Shown here: piece by piece, positions 16,446 to 26,116 of the stretch
Position numbering within the stretch: position 1 is the first letter of the stretch
Layout of the letters: every line of letters starts with the position of its first letter
Program-made: the position numbers and the translations under genes
Origin: Roseiarcus sp963767245
GTDB taxonomy: Bacteria; Pseudomonadota; Alphaproteobacteria; Rhizobiales; Beijerinckiaceae
DNA: 64,000 bases
Direction: 5' to 3'
Assembly (NCBI GenBank): GCA_963767245.1
Contig: CAVYDG010000026.1
Coordinates: forward strand, 56,766 to 120,765
Notes under the pieces: generated by a model
The model's input: only the letters and a program-made list of their open reading frames with translations
The model's database searches: none
What the model was told of the DNA's origin: nothing

Positions 16446-17375
16446 ATGCGCTTACAGAAGTGGCTGGGCGGCGCTGCCGTCGGCTTGGGCCTCATGGTCG
16501 CCGGATCGTCGAGCTTCGCGCTCACCATCGGCTTTTCGCAGGTCGGCGACGAGGGAGACTGGCGCCCGGCGTTTTCCAAGGACATGCAGGAAGAGGCGAA
16601 GAAAGAAGGAATTGACCTCAAATTCGCCGACGCGCAGGGGAAGGAAGAGGAGCAACTCAAGGCGGTTCGCTCGTTCATCGCCCAGAAAGTCGACGCCATC
16701 ATCATCGCGCCGGTGGTGGTCACCGGTTGGGATCAGGTGCTCGGCGAGGCCAAGAAGGCCGGCATCCCGGTTTTCCTCGCCGACCGCGACGTCGACACGG
16801 CGGATAAATCCCTCTTCGTCACCCGCATTTCCGCCGACTTCAATCTCGAAGGCCGGCTCGCCGGCGCCTGGCTTGCCCAGGCGAGCAAGGGCAACTGCAA
16901 CATCGTCGAGCTCCAGGGCACCACCGGCGCGGCGCCGGCGATCGAGCGCAAGAAAGGCTTCGAGGCCGTCATCTCCAACTTCCCGAACATGAAGATCGTG
17001 AAGACGCAGAGCGGCAACTTCACGACGGACGGTGGCAAGCAGGTGATGGAAGCCTTCATCAAGGCGACTGACAACCTCAAGGGCATCTGCGGCGTGTTCG
17101 CGCATAACGACAACATGATGCTCGGCGCGATCCAGGCGATGAAGGAAGCGGGCCTCAAGCCCGGCAAGGACTTCCTGATGGTGTCGGTCGACTACGTGCC
17201 GGCAGAGAAGGAAGCGCTCGCGGCGGGCGATGCGAACGCGTCGGTCGAGCTTCGCTCGGCGATCGGCAAATACATCTACCCCGTCGTCACCGACTACCTG
17301 AAGGACAAGAAAGACCTGCCGAAGTGGATCGTCATTCCCTCCGATCTGCACACGGCGGCCACGCCTGGCGGCTGA
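16446..17375 (+). CDS. ytfQ: Sugar ABC transporter periplasmic binding protein (galactofuranose type)
   Basis: This is a 309-residue type-1 periplasmic binding protein. The ATG at 16446 follows a strong GGGAGGAG site and begins a signal peptide (MRLQKWLGGAAVGLGL..SSFA). The mature start LTIGFSQVGDEGDWRPAF, then FADAQGKEEEQLKAVRSFI, VFLADRDVD and FAHNDNMMLGAIQAMKEAG match YtfQ, which binds galactofuranose in E. coli. It is the first gene of a complete ytfQ-ytfR-ytfT-yjfF operon. A hairpin follows the stop and probably lowers expression of the membrane components relative to this binding protein. Confidence 0.92.
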   Translation: MRLQKWLGGAAVGLGLMVAGSSSFALTIGFSQVGDEGDWRPAFSKDMQEEAKKEGIDLKFADAQGKEEEQLKAVRSFIAQKVDAIIIAPVVVTGWDQVLGEAKKAGIPVFLADRDVDTADKSLFVTRISADFNLEGRLAGAWLAQASKGNCNIVELQGTTGAAPAIERKKGFEAVISNFPNMKIVKTQSGNFTTDGGKQVMEAFIKATDNLKGICGVFAHNDNMMLGAIQAMKEAGLKPGKDFLMVSVDYVPAEKEALAAGDANASVELRSAIGKYIYPVVTDYLKDKKDLPKWIVIPSDLHTAATPGG

Positions 17376-17408
17376 CGCGAAACGGCTAAGGCTAAAAACT
17401 TCAGGGGG

Positions 17409-17437
17409 GCGGCGTCTCGCGCGAAGCGGGACGCCGC
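17409..17437 (+). terminator. Intercistronic hairpin after ytfQ
   Basis: GCGGCGTC and GACGCCGC form an 8-bp GC stem around a 13-nt loop, followed by TTTGAATT rather than a full T-run. A partial terminator or RNA-stabilising stem at this point is common after binding-protein genes and would favour high binding-protein levels. Confidence 0.5.
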
Positions 17438-17505
17438 TTTGAATTGTTGGACGCCGGCTGCTTGTGCGAACGCCGCGTTCGGGGCACTTTCTCAATGATT
17501 CTCAG

Positions 17506-19026
17506 ATGGCGCGAGTGGCGGAGACCTTGACGGCCCGGATCGAAATGCTCGGCATATCCAAGTCGTTTCCGGGCGTCCGGGCGCTCGATCGCGTCGATTT
17601 CCGCGTTCAGGCCGGTGAAGTCCACGCGCTGATGGGAGAAAACGGGGCCGGCAAGTCCACCCTGATCAAGATCTTGACCGGCGCGGTCAGCCGCGACGAG
17701 GGCGAAATCCTGATCGACGGCCGTCCGGTCGAAGTCAAATCGCCGGGCGAAGCACGCGCGCTCGGCGTCGGTACGGTGTATCAGGAGGTCAATCTTATCC
17801 CGACGATGTCGGTGACCAAGAATTTGACCCTCGGCCGCCAGCCGCGCCGGTTCGGACTGGTGTCCTGGCGGACGGCCCGCAGCCTCGCCCGCGAGCGGCT
17901 GAAACCGCTCAAGATCGACATCGATGTCGAGCGGCCGCTCGGCTCCTATTCGCTGGCGATTCAGCAACTGGTCGCCATCGCCCGCGCGCTCGAGGGCGAC
18001 ACGCGTGTCTTGGTGCTGGACGAGCCGACCGCCAGCCTCGACGCCGACGAGGCCGAGCTTCTGTTCCAGATCCTCCGCGACCTTAAAGGCCGCGGCATCG
18101 CGATTGTCTTCATCACCCACTTCCTGGACCAGGTCTACAAGATCGCCGATCGGATATCGGTGCTGCGCAACGGCCGCCTCGTCGGCGAAGGCGCGACCGC
18201 CGAGCTACCGCGGCTCAAGCTGATTTCGCTGATGCTCGGACGCGAGCTGGAGGAGACCGAGGAGCGGCTCGAAGCTCTCCCCCACGGCGCCAAGGGCGAG
18301 CCGATCCTTGTCGCTGAGGGACTTGGACGCCGCCGCGTCATGGCGCCGTTCGACCTTACGCTCAGACCCGGCGAGGTCGTGGGCCTTGCCGGCCTCCTTG
18401 GATCAGGACGGACGGAAGTCGCGAAGCTCATCTTCGGCGCGGTGAGGCATGATTCCGGACGCGTCGAAGTCAGCGGTGCGCGGATCGCGTCGCATTCGCC
18501 AAAGCAGTCGCTGCGTCATGGCATGGCGTTTTGCCCGGAAGACCGCAAGGCTGAGGGCATTTTCGCCGAGCTCACGGTGCGCGAAAACATCGTCCTTGGA
18601 CTCCAGACCAAGCGCGGCTGGCTGAGCCGCCTGTCCTTTAGCGAGCAGGAGCGGCTGGCGCAGGAAATGATCGAGGCCCTCGGCATCGCCACGCCGGACG
18701 CGGACAAGCCGGTCGGCCAATTGTCGGGCGGCAACCAGCAGAAGGTCGTGCTGGCGCGATCGCTGGTGTCCGGCCCGAGCATTCTCATCCTTGACGAGCC
18801 GACCCGTGGCATCGATGTCGGCGCCCATGCCGAAATCGTCACCCTGATCCGCAAGCTTTGCGCCGAAGGTCTCGCGCTCTTGGTGGCGTCTTCGGAACTG
18901 GACGAACTGGTCGCCGTCAGCGACCGCATCGCGGTGCTGCGCGACCGGCGAATGATCGGCGAGATCGACTCCGGCGATATCACACGCGAGACCATCATCC
19001 GCATCATCGCGGGCGCAAGGTCGTGA
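17506..19026 (+). CDS. ytfR: Sugar ABC transporter ATPase with two nucleotide-binding domains
   Basis: This is a 506-residue protein from the ATG at 17506 (a GTG at 17464 would add 14 residues). Domain 1 has Walker A GENGAGKST and Walker B LVLDEPTAS, with SLAIQQ where LSGGQ is usual, as in YtfR. Domain 2 has a degenerate Walker A (GLLGSGRTE), intact QLSGGNQQK and LILDEPTRGID. This asymmetric layout is standard for RbsA/MglA-type importers. It powers uptake through the YtfT-YjfF permease pair. Confidence 0.93.
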   Translation: MARVAETLTARIEMLGISKSFPGVRALDRVDFRVQAGEVHALMGENGAGKSTLIKILTGAVSRDEGEILIDGRPVEVKSPGEARALGVGTVYQEVNLIPTMSVTKNLTLGRQPRRFGLVSWRTARSLARERLKPLKIDIDVERPLGSYSLAIQQLVAIARALEGDTRVLVLDEPTASLDADEAELLFQILRDLKGRGIAIVFITHFLDQVYKIADRISVLRNGRLVGEGATAELPRLKLISLMLGRELEETEERLEALPHGAKGEPILVAEGLGRRRVMAPFDLTLRPGEVVGLAGLLGSGRTEVAKLIFGAVRHDSGRVEVSGARIASHSPKQSLRHGMAFCPEDRKAEGIFAELTVRENIVLGLQTKRGWLSRLSFSEQERLAQEMIEALGIATPDADKPVGQLSGGNQQKVVLARSLVSGPSILILDEPTRGIDVGAHAEIVTLIRKLCAEGLALLVASSELDELVAVSDRIAVLRDRRMIGEIDSGDITRETIIRIIAGARS

Positions 19027-19047
19027 GCTCCGGGCTCGAACGTCGAC

Positions 19048-20114
19048 ATGAAGACCGCCGCGCTTCGTCCACGCCCGAACGGCGAGGTCGCGGCGCTTCC
19101 TCCACGCCTGCATGGCCTGCGCGCGTTTTTCCGCCATCGCGCGATTTGGCCGCTTCTGGCGCTCGCGCTCATTCTAGCGGTCGACAGGATCATCTCGCCC
19201 GGGTTCTTCAATATCCGCATCGTTGAGGGCCGCCTGTTCGGCAACCTCATCGACATTCTGTACCGGGCGACGCCGACCGCCATCGTCGCTTTGGGGATGG
19301 CGGTGGTGATCGGAACGAAAGGCATCGATCTTTCGGTCGGATCGGTCATCGCCATCGTCGGCGCGGTCATCACTTGGCGGATTCACGCTGGCGATCCGCA
19401 CCTCGTCGTTCTTATGTTCGCGCTCGCGGTGGGCATCCTGTGCGGGCTGTGGAACGGGTTCCTGGTCGCCGTTCTCGACATCCAGCCGATCATCGCCACC
19501 CTGATCCTGATGGTCAGCGGGCGAGGCATCGGGTTGATGATCAACCTGCTCTATGGCGGGACCAACCCGAGCTTCACCAGTCCGCTCTTGCAGGGCCTGA
19601 GCGTCGGACATGTCGGATTGGTTCCGACCCGGCTCATTCTTGGCGGTGCGATCTTCGGCGCCTTGTGGCTGCTCATCCGCCGCACTGCTCTTGGATTGTT
19701 TCTCGAATCGGTCGGCGGCAATTCGGCGGCGGCCGATCTGGCCGGAATCAACGCCCGCTTGATCAAGTACGCCGCCTATATCATCTGCGGATTTTGCGCC
19801 GCCTGGGCGGGTGTGGTGCTGGCCGCCGACACCCATACGTCGGATCCCGTGAGCATCGGCCTCTACATCGAGCTCGACGCCATTCTCGCGGTCGTCATCG
19901 GCGGCGGCTCGCTCGCGGGCGGGCGCATCTATCTTGGCATGACCGTTCTGGGAGCGCTGGTCATTCAGACGCTAACCACTTCGATCCTTACTAGCGGCCT
20001 GCCGCCTGAGTATAACCTGGTGGTCAAGGCCTTCGTGGTCATTGTCGTCCTCTTGCTGCAATCGGACAATCTGCGCGCCTCAATGTCGAGGGGATTGGCG
20101 GGAGGAAGCGATGA
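19048..20114 (+). CDS. ytfT: Sugar ABC transporter permease (3' end of frame uncertain)
   Basis: This is a polytopic permease of the RbsC family: VALGMAVVIGTKGIDLSVGSVIAI, then IQPIIATLILMVSGRGI and LYIELDAILAVVIGGGSLAGGRI. The family-like part ends near LVVKAFVVIVVLLLQSDNL (about 20070). The frame then has no stop: it runs through the whole of yjfF in another frame to 21114, with Arg/His-rich sequence. In the frame where a TGA overlaps the yjfF ATG (ATGA at 20111-20114) the gene would end at the expected length of about 354 codons, so a frameshift in the last 60 bp is likely. The end used here is that TGA. Confidence 0.85.
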
Positions 20115-21073
20115 ACGAGAAGTATCTGCCGCTCATCGCCACAATCGCCGTCTTTTCGGCCCTCTTCATCACTGGGGGGGTGCTCTACAACAATTTCCTG
20201 TCCACGCTCGTGCTCGGCGACATCCTGGCCGACAACGCTTTCATCATCATCGCCGCGATCGGCGCGACCTTCGTCATTCTCAGCGGAGGCATCGATCTGT
20301 CGATCGGGTCGATGATCGGCTTCGTCGGCGTCGTGATGGCCAATCTCGATCCGCACGGCTGGCATCCGCTGGCGTCGGGCGCGATGATGCTGGCTTTCGG
20401 CCTCGGCTTCGGCGCCCTGCAGGGCCTGATCATCGACTTCTGCGAGATCCAGCCGTTCATCGTCACGCTCGCGGGACTGTTCCTGCTGCGCGGCGCGTGC
20501 TTCATGATCAATCTCGATTCGGTGCCGATCCAGCATCCCTTCGTCGCGTGGTTCGCGGGCTTGAGCATTCCGTTGCCGGGGGACGGCGAGCTCCGGAGCT
20601 CGGCGATCGTCATGCTCGTCGCGCTTGTGGCGGCGATCGTCATCGCTCACTTCACCCGGTTCGGCGCCAACATCTATGCGATCGGCGGCGACCGGGTCTC
20701 GGCGGCGCTGATGGGCGTGCCGATGCGGCGCACGACGGTCGCGATCTATGCCCTCGGCGGGTGCTACAGCGCCCTTGGCGGCGTGATTTACGCGCTCTAC
20801 ACGTCTTCCGGCTATCCGCTGGCCGGCACCGGCAACGAGCTCACCGCCATCGCCTCGGTGGTGCTTGGCGGCACGGTGCTGACCGGCGGCGTCGGCATGG
20901 TTGCGGGGACGCTGTTCGGCGGCATGATCCTCGGCCTGATCGCGACCCTGATCAATTTCAACGGTTCGCTGAACGGCGCCTGGATCATGATCAGCGGCGG
21001 AGTTCTCCTCTTCCTGTTTATTGTCATGCAGCGATCCTTGCTGTCTTCGTTCAGGCTGAGGAGCGCCGCTTGA
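20111..21073 (+). CDS. yjfF: Sugar ABC transporter permease
   Basis: This is a 320-residue membrane protein, MNEKYLPLIATIAVFSALFI onward, with the permease signature FVILSGGIDLSIGSMIGF, EIQPFIVTLAGLFLLRG and ASVVLGGTVLTGGVG. It pairs with YtfT to form the channel of the galactofuranose-type importer. GGAGGAAG precedes the ATG. The frame is open upstream to 20042, but that part overlaps ytfT and is not family-like. Confidence 0.92.
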   Translation: MNEKYLPLIATIAVFSALFITGGVLYNNFLSTLVLGDILADNAFIIIAAIGATFVILSGGIDLSIGSMIGFVGVVMANLDPHGWHPLASGAMMLAFGLGFGALQGLIIDFCEIQPFIVTLAGLFLLRGACFMINLDSVPIQHPFVAWFAGLSIPLPGDGELRSSAIVMLVALVAAIVIAHFTRFGANIYAIGGDRVSAALMGVPMRRTTVAIYALGGCYSALGGVIYALYTSSGYPLAGTGNELTAIASVVLGGTVLTGGVGMVAGTLFGGMILGLIATLINFNGSLNGAWIMISGGVLLFLFIVMQRSLLSSFRLRSAA

Positions 21074-21089
21074 GATTTGTTTGGGGTCG

Positions 21090-21926
21090 ATGGCGCGGGT
21101 TTCCACACACTTGACTTCGGGCGCCCAGCGCGTGCGCGGCGGCTCACAACCTTCGGCGGCAGAGCGCGCCGAGCGGCGTGACCGCGCCGCCCAGAGGTTT
21201 GAGCGCAACATCCATACGTCGCTCGCCGGGCGGCTCGGGCGAGAGATCGTCAGCGGGATCTATCCGCCCGGTTCGCTGCTGCCCAATGCTGCCGACATGT
21301 GCGGGCGCTTCCTGGTGTCCCGCACCGCGCTGAGGGAAGCCTATAGCGTGCTTACCGCCAAGGCGATGATTGTCGCGCGGCCGAAGATCGGCACTCGCGT
21401 CAGGCCCAAGGCCGACTGGAACATGCTCGATCCCGAGGTGCTGTCCTGGCATCTGCAGACGACGCCGACCGAGCGCTTCGTCGCCGAACTGTTCGTGCTG
21501 CGCCAGATGGTTGAGCCCGAGGCGGCGGCGCTCGCGGCCCGCGCGCACTCACGCGCCACAATCGACCGGATCGCCGACGCCTATCGGCGCATGGACCAGT
21601 TCAAGGACGGCGCCGGCGACCTGATTGGCGCCGATCTCGACTTTCATATGGGCATCCTCGAGGCGACCGGAAATCACTTTCTCACCGCGCTCGGCGGACT
21701 CATTCGCACTTCGCTCGAATGCACCTTCGAACTGAGCTGGGAGGGCGCGTCCCGCATCCAGGACGACCGCCTGCATCAGCACCGCGGGATCTTCGAGGCT
21801 ATCCGCGACGGTGAGCCGGAACTGGCCAAGATTCGCATGACCGAGCTTCTCGGCGATTCGATGAACGACGTCCGGCAATATCTCAAGCAGCGCGACGCCG
21901 CGAGCGAGCCGGCGGCAGCGCGATGA
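21090..21926 (+). CDS. GntR family regulator, FadR subfamily (FCD domain)
   Basis: This is a 278-residue protein from the ATG at 21090 (TTG at 21081 is possible). The winged helix reads LGREIVSGIYPPGSLLPNAA, then FLVSRTALREAYSVLTAKAM. The FCD effector domain has the metal-binding pattern DLDFHMGILEATGNHF and LHQHRGIFEAIRDGE, and the E-x-R-x2-VEPEAAALAA region. It follows yjfF by 16 bp and is probably in the same transcript. The tandem sites at 16313-16346 match its subfamily's operator consensus, so it likely represses the operon until a sugar or sugar acid binds. Confidence 0.9.
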   Translation: MARVSTHLTSGAQRVRGGSQPSAAERAERRDRAAQRFERNIHTSLAGRLGREIVSGIYPPGSLLPNAADMCGRFLVSRTALREAYSVLTAKAMIVARPKIGTRVRPKADWNMLDPEVLSWHLQTTPTERFVAELFVLRQMVEPEAAALAARAHSRATIDRIADAYRRMDQFKDGAGDLIGADLDFHMGILEATGNHFLTALGGLIRTSLECTFELSWEGASRIQDDRLHQHRGIFEAIRDGEPELAKIRMTELLGDSMNDVRQYLKQRDAASEPAAAR

Positions 21927-22006
21927 GACTCGATCTCGTTCCCGACGGTCGCGTAGCGGCCGATTACGAATCCAGTGCGGCGCTGGCCGTCCGGCGCGAG
22001 CCCGGT

Positions 22007-22034
22007 TTCCCCGTCAGACCTTTGGTCCGGGGAA
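22007..22034. terminator. Hairpin between convergent gntR and ClC genes
   Basis: TTCCCCG pairs with CGGGGAA and an inner GACC-TTT-GGTC continues the stem past a 3-nt bulge. It lies between two converging genes, so it can serve both as a terminator, although neither side has a long T-run. Confidence 0.55.
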
Positions 22035-22053
22035 TGACATAGGGTCGCGGCGC

Positions 22054-23448
22054 TCAGGCGGCGGCGGGCTCGCGCGCACGCAGGCGCGCCGCCACCTCAT
22101 CGTCGGTGAGCCGGGCCTCGTAGATCGATCGCCGCTCGATCAGGCGCGATGTCGCGGTGGCGACGATAATCGCGGCCAGCATCGGCAGGGCGAAGGCGCG
22201 GGCCTGGCCGGTCAATTCCATCATCAGCACCAGCGCCGAGATCGGCCCTTGCGTTGTCGCCGCGAGCATCGCGCCAGCGCCAATGAGCGCAAAGAGACCG
22301 ATTTCACCTCCCGGATGCACCCCGAGCCAGAGCGCTCCCAGCGCGGAACCGATCAGCGCGCCGGCTGCGAGCGAGGGCGTGAACAGACCACCGGGCGCCC
22401 CGCTCGCAGAGGAAGCGACCGTCACGAGCGGCCGGAGCAGAAAGAGAGCGGCGAGGGCCAGCGGCGCGAGCGGTTGCAGGAACAGGCTTTGCGCGAGATC
22501 CTGGCCGTTGCCGAGCAGCTCGGGAAAGACGATCGACAGGAGTCCGATGACGGCGAGGACGGCAGGCGGCGCGACAAGACGCCGCCAGCCGGACGGACGA
22601 ACCCGATCGGCCCAGGCGATCGCCCGGACAAACGCGACGGACCACAAGCCGATGAACGGCGCGGCGACGACCGCCCAGAGATAGACATCGGGCGATACGG
22701 CGTAGACCGGAACGGTGTAGAGGGGCGCATCGGGAATGACGAAGCTAGCCGTCTTGACCGCGATCAGCGACGCGGCGAGCGCCGGCATGACCAGCCTCAG
22801 CGCCAGCGCCCCGCGCAGCACTTCGAGCGCAAACAGGGCGCCGCCGAGCGGCACGCTGTAGACGGCGGCCATGCCGGCGCCGGCGCCGATCGCGACCATC
22901 AGGCGACGCTGTTCGTCCGAAAGCCTTTGCAGGTCGGAGGTCAGGTTGCCGAAAACGGCGCCGATCTGCTTGGGCGCGCCTTCGCGGCCGAGCGGAACCC
23001 CCATGCCGACGATGACGATCGACAGCACCGCGCTGCAGAGCGTTCGGAGCGCCGGCAGGCGGCCGGCCTGGAACCAGATCGCCGCGGTAATCTCGATGCC
23101 GTTGCCGCTGGTCAGCCGCGTCAGCAGCCATTGGCCCAAGCCAATGAGAAGCCCGGCGCCGAGCAGCAACGCAACATGGCGCGACGGACTGGCCTGCCGC
23201 GCCGCCTCGAACAGCGCGGACGGGTCGGCCGCGCCCCAGGCGAGCTCTTGCACGGCTTTGAACAAAGGTGTCAGAGCGGCCGCGCCAAGACCGGCGCATA
23301 AGCCGGTCAGTACGACCGCGAGCCAGAACCGTAACGCTCCGGGATCGCGAAGCGTCGCGGGGACCTTCCCCTCGACTGGCGCCGGAGCGACGGCGTCTGG
23401 GGCGAAAGATTTCGGCGCCAAAATCTGGCCTCTAGGGTTTCGCCACAC
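22054..23448 (-). CDS. Chloride channel (ClC) family protein
   Basis: This is a 464-residue membrane protein with about a dozen hydrophobic segments. ClC selectivity motifs are visible: SGNGIE (usually GSGIP), GREGAPKQIGA (GREGP, with the gating glutamate) and GGLFTPSLAAGALIG (GGxFxP). The N-terminal 40 residues are a Pro/Ala-rich cytosolic tail. There are no CBS domains. The divergences in the first two motifs leave it open whether it is a Cl-/H+ exchanger or a fluoride- or other-anion-selective variant. Confidence 0.88.
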   Translation of the reverse strand: MWRNPRGQILAPKSFAPDAVAPAPVEGKVPATLRDPGALRFWLAVVLTGLCAGLGAAALTPLFKAVQELAWGAADPSALFEAARQASPSRHVALLLGAGLLIGLGQWLLTRLTSGNGIEITAAIWFQAGRLPALRTLCSAVLSIVIVGMGVPLGREGAPKQIGAVFGNLTSDLQRLSDEQRRLMVAIGAGAGMAAVYSVPLGGALFALEVLRGALALRLVMPALAASLIAVKTASFVIPDAPLYTVPVYAVSPDVYLWAVVAAPFIGLWSVAFVRAIAWADRVRPSGWRRLVAPPAVLAVIGLLSIVFPELLGNGQDLAQSLFLQPLAPLALAALFLLRPLVTVASSASGAPGGLFTPSLAAGALIGSALGALWLGVHPGGEIGLFALIGAGAMLAATTQGPISALVLMMELTGQARAFALPMLAAIIVATATSRLIERRSIYEARLTDDEVAARLRAREPAAA

Positions 23449-23525
23449 AGGATATTTGCGGCTGGGGCAATCGCCCGTCAGCCGAAGCTTTGGCCGTCAA
23501 GCCCGGGAAAGGGCGTCCAAAACCT

Positions 23526-24302
23526 TCAATCGAGGTCCAGCCGGCGAGCAACATAGAGATGCGTCTCATAATCCAGGGTGACCTCCCCGCCCTGATCGTC
23601 AATCGCCTCGGCAATTTCGCCGAGCATCTCTTCGCGTTTCGCGGATTCCATCATCCGGTGCTCCGATTTCGTGCGCAAGAAAACCGTATAGCTTGACGTC
23701 GTATGTCGCCACTTCCATGGATATCTTCTGTGCTCAACCGGCCCGAATAGCCCCGACTCCTCGAACCAACCTTTGAATGGGCCATTGGGTAAGTACCAGG
23801 CTTCCGGCGGCGGCCCCCACTTGCCGGTTTGACGCAAGTAAATTTCCTTGAATCGTGCGACTAAAGGGGCGGGCAGTCCGACTGGAACATGACCAAATAC
23901 CGCGAGCGAACCGCCAGCCGAAAGCGACGCCGCGGCCTTCGCAAACCGCACTTCCGGGGACACCCAGTGCCACGACTGCGCCGCGATGATCAGCCGGAAC
24001 CCTCCTCGGTTCGCCGGCCATGCCTCGAACGTACTCTCCAAAAACTCGACATTGCCGAACGCCGCCAAGCTTTCGCGTGCGCCTCGGAGCAGTTCCGGTC
24101 CGGGATCGATGGCGACAATCGGGAAGCCTCTGCTGGCAAAACTCTTGGTCGCCTGACCCGTGCCGCAGCCAACTTCGAGTATCCTGTCTTCTTGGTTGAG
24201 CTCGGCGTATGCGACGACATCCTGGACAAGCGCCTCGGGATAGTCCGGACGCGCGGCCCTGTATGCGTCAGCGATTTGATCGAATGAAAAGCGCTGTTCC
24301 AT
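23526..24302 (-). CDS. Class I SAM-dependent methyltransferase
   Basis: From the ATG at 24302 (MEQRFSFDQIADAYRAARPD) this is a 258-residue protein; an ATG at 24347 would add 15 residues. Motif I reads ILEVGCGTGQATKSFASRG, then VAIDPGPELL, and LIIAAQSWHWVSPEVRFAKA is the motif II/III region. FDxIADxYRxARPxYP is a known N-terminus of the methyltransferase-11/25 group. Small-molecule substrate unknown. It is monocistronic and divergent from purE. Confidence 0.85.
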   Translation of the reverse strand: MEQRFSFDQIADAYRAARPDYPEALVQDVVAYAELNQEDRILEVGCGTGQATKSFASRGFPIVAIDPGPELLRGARESLAAFGNVEFLESTFEAWPANRGGFRLIIAAQSWHWVSPEVRFAKAAASLSAGGSLAVFGHVPVGLPAPLVARFKEIYLRQTGKWGPPPEAWYLPNGPFKGWFEESGLFGPVEHRRYPWKWRHTTSSYTVFLRTKSEHRMMESAKREEMLGEIAEAIDDQGGEVTLDYETHLYVARRLDLD

Positions 24303-24506
24303 AACGCCCTCGTCAAAAACGAGCCGGGTCGGGCCAACGAGCTGCATTCAGTTGTCACTTTGGAAGACGCGGCGCAAGGACCTTCGGTCTTAGCGTAGGC
24401 TGCGCTGCGCAAGGCCGATCGCGCGCGCCTGCGCTTGCGCCCCCCGCGGCCTTCCTTTAAGCGCAAACCCCATGAATCGCGTCGATTCGGGCATCGGCGG
24501 GGCCTC

Positions 24507-25013
24507 ATGAGCGGGGCGCCGAAGCCGGTCGCCATCATCATGGGCAGCCAGTCGGACTGGGCGGTGATGCGCCGCGCCGCCGAGACGCTCGACCAGTTCG
24601 GCGTCGGCTACGAGGCGCGGATCGTCTCCGCTCATCGCACGCCCGATCGCATGACCGTCTTCGCCAAGGGCGCGAAAGCCGCGGGCTTCAAGGTCATCAT
24701 CGCCGGCGCCGGCGGGGCGGCGCATCTGCCGGGCATGACCGCGGCCCTCACCACGCTGCCGGTGTTCGGCGTGCCGGTCCCGTCAAAGGCGCTATCGGGC
24801 CAGGACAGCCTCCTCTCGATCGTCCAGATGCCGGCTGGCGTTCCGGTCGGCACGCTCGCGATCGGCGAAGCAGGCGCGGTCAACGCCGCGCTCCTCGCCA
24901 TATCCGTGCTGGCGCTCGCCGACGAGGCGCTGTCGGGGCGGCTCGAGGCGTGGCGGGCTCAGCGCACGGCCGAGGTCGCCGAGCGCCCTGCGGACGAGGC
25001 GCCGCAGCGATGA
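24507..25013 (+). CDS. purE: 5-(carboxyamino)imidazole ribonucleotide mutase
   Basis: PurE class I converts N5-CAIR to CAIR in purine synthesis. The 168-residue product has IIMGSQSDWAVMRRAAETL, SAHRTPDRM, IAGAGGAAHLPGM and the SLLSIVQMPAGVPVGTLA loop, all diagnostic. The ATG at 24507 gives normal length; the open frame begins at 24435. Its stop overlaps the purK start (ATGA at 25010-25013), so synthesis of the two partners is coupled. Confidence 0.96.
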   Translation: MSGAPKPVAIIMGSQSDWAVMRRAAETLDQFGVGYEARIVSAHRTPDRMTVFAKGAKAAGFKVIIAGAGGAAHLPGMTAALTTLPVFGVPVPSKALSGQDSLLSIVQMPAGVPVGTLAIGEAGAVNAALLAISVLALADEALSGRLEAWRAQRTAEVAERPADEAPQR

Positions 25014-26098
25014 TCCTGAGCCCGGGCGCGACCATTGGCATTCTCGGCGGCGGCCAGCTCGGCCGCATGCTCGCGATGGCGGCGCTGAAACTCGGCCTGC
25101 GCACCCACATCTTCGCCCCCGAGACGGCGGCGCCGGCCTACGACGCCGCGGCGGGGGGAACGGTCGCCGCTTTCGACGACGAGCTAGCGCTCGCCCGCTT
25201 TGCCGAGGCGGTCGACGTTGCGACCTTCGAGTTCGAGAACGTGCCGACGACTACCGTGGAATTTCTCGCCGGGCGCGTGGCCGTCCGGCCGGGCGTCCGG
25301 GCGCTGGCGCTGACCCAGGATCGGCTGACCGAGAAGACGTTCCTGCGCGATCTCGGCCTCAAAACCGCGCCGTTCGTCAAGGTCGAGGATGCGGGCGCGC
25401 TGGTGCGCGCGGTCGCTGAGCTCGGCCGCCCGGCGATCCTCAAGACCCGGCGGTTCGGCTATGACGGCAAGGGCCAGTCGCTGATCCGCGAGGGCTCCAA
25501 TGTCGCCGCGGTTCATCGGACGCTTGGGCTCGCGCCGATGATCCTCGAAGGCTTCGTCGCCTTCGAGCGCGAGGTCTCGGTTGTCGCCGCGCGCAGCCTC
25601 GAAGGCGAGATCGTCGCTTACGACCTGTGCGAGAACGAGCACGAGCATCACATTCTGGCCCGCACCCGCGCGCCGGCAAGAGTGAGCGCCGAGACTTCGG
25701 CCGAGGCGAAGCGCATCGCCGGCCAGGTGCTCGAAGCGCTCGAATATGTCGGCGTGCTGGCGGTCGAGATGTTCGTTGTCCGCGACCGGCAAGGCCACGA
25801 GGGGCTGGTCGTGAACGAGGTGGCGCCGCGCGTGCACAATTCCGGCCACTGGACGATCGAGGGCGCCGAGACTTCGCAATTCGAGCAGCATATCCGCGCC
25901 ATCGCCGGCTGGCCGCTCGGCGTCCCGACCCGCCGCGGGCGGGCGGAAATGCACAATCTGATCGGCGAGGACGTCGAGGAATGGCGCGATATCCTCGCCC
26001 AGCCGGACCTCTCTCTCCATCTCTACGGCAAGCTCGAAATCCGCCCCGACCGCAAGATGGGCCATGTGACCCGAATCTTTCCGGAGACGGCGGCATAG
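25010..26098 (+). CDS. purK: 5-(carboxyamino)imidazole ribonucleotide synthase
   Basis: PurK makes N5-CAIR from AIR, ATP and bicarbonate, feeding PurE. The 362-residue ATP-grasp protein has TIGILGGGQLGRMLAMAA at the N-terminus, LKTRRFGYDGKGQ (ATP loop), VAFEREVSVVAARS and VNEVAPRVHNSGHWTIEGA. The ATG at 25010 overlaps the purE stop; the frame is open upstream only as a purE shadow. A tRNA gene follows after 89 bp with its own promoter. Confidence 0.96.
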   Translation: MILSPGATIGILGGGQLGRMLAMAALKLGLRTHIFAPETAAPAYDAAAGGTVAAFDDELALARFAEAVDVATFEFENVPTTTVEFLAGRVAVRPGVRALALTQDRLTEKTFLRDLGLKTAPFVKVEDAGALVRAVAELGRPAILKTRRFGYDGKGQSLIREGSNVAAVHRTLGLAPMILEGFVAFEREVSVVAARSLEGEIVAYDLCENEHEHHILARTRAPARVSAETSAEAKRIAGQVLEALEYVGVLAVEMFVVRDRQGHEGLVVNEVAPRVHNSGHWTIEGAETSQFEQHIRAIAGWPLGVPTRRGRAEMHNLIGEDVEEWRDILAQPDLSLHLYGKLEIRPDRKMGHVTRIFPETAA

Positions 26099-26116
26099 TA
26101 GCCGCGCTCTCTCACC

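Noticed and set aside
19048..21114. 688-residue single protein covering ytfT and yjfF
   Set aside because: The second half is a shadow of yjfF, which has its own ribosome site and full permease sequence.
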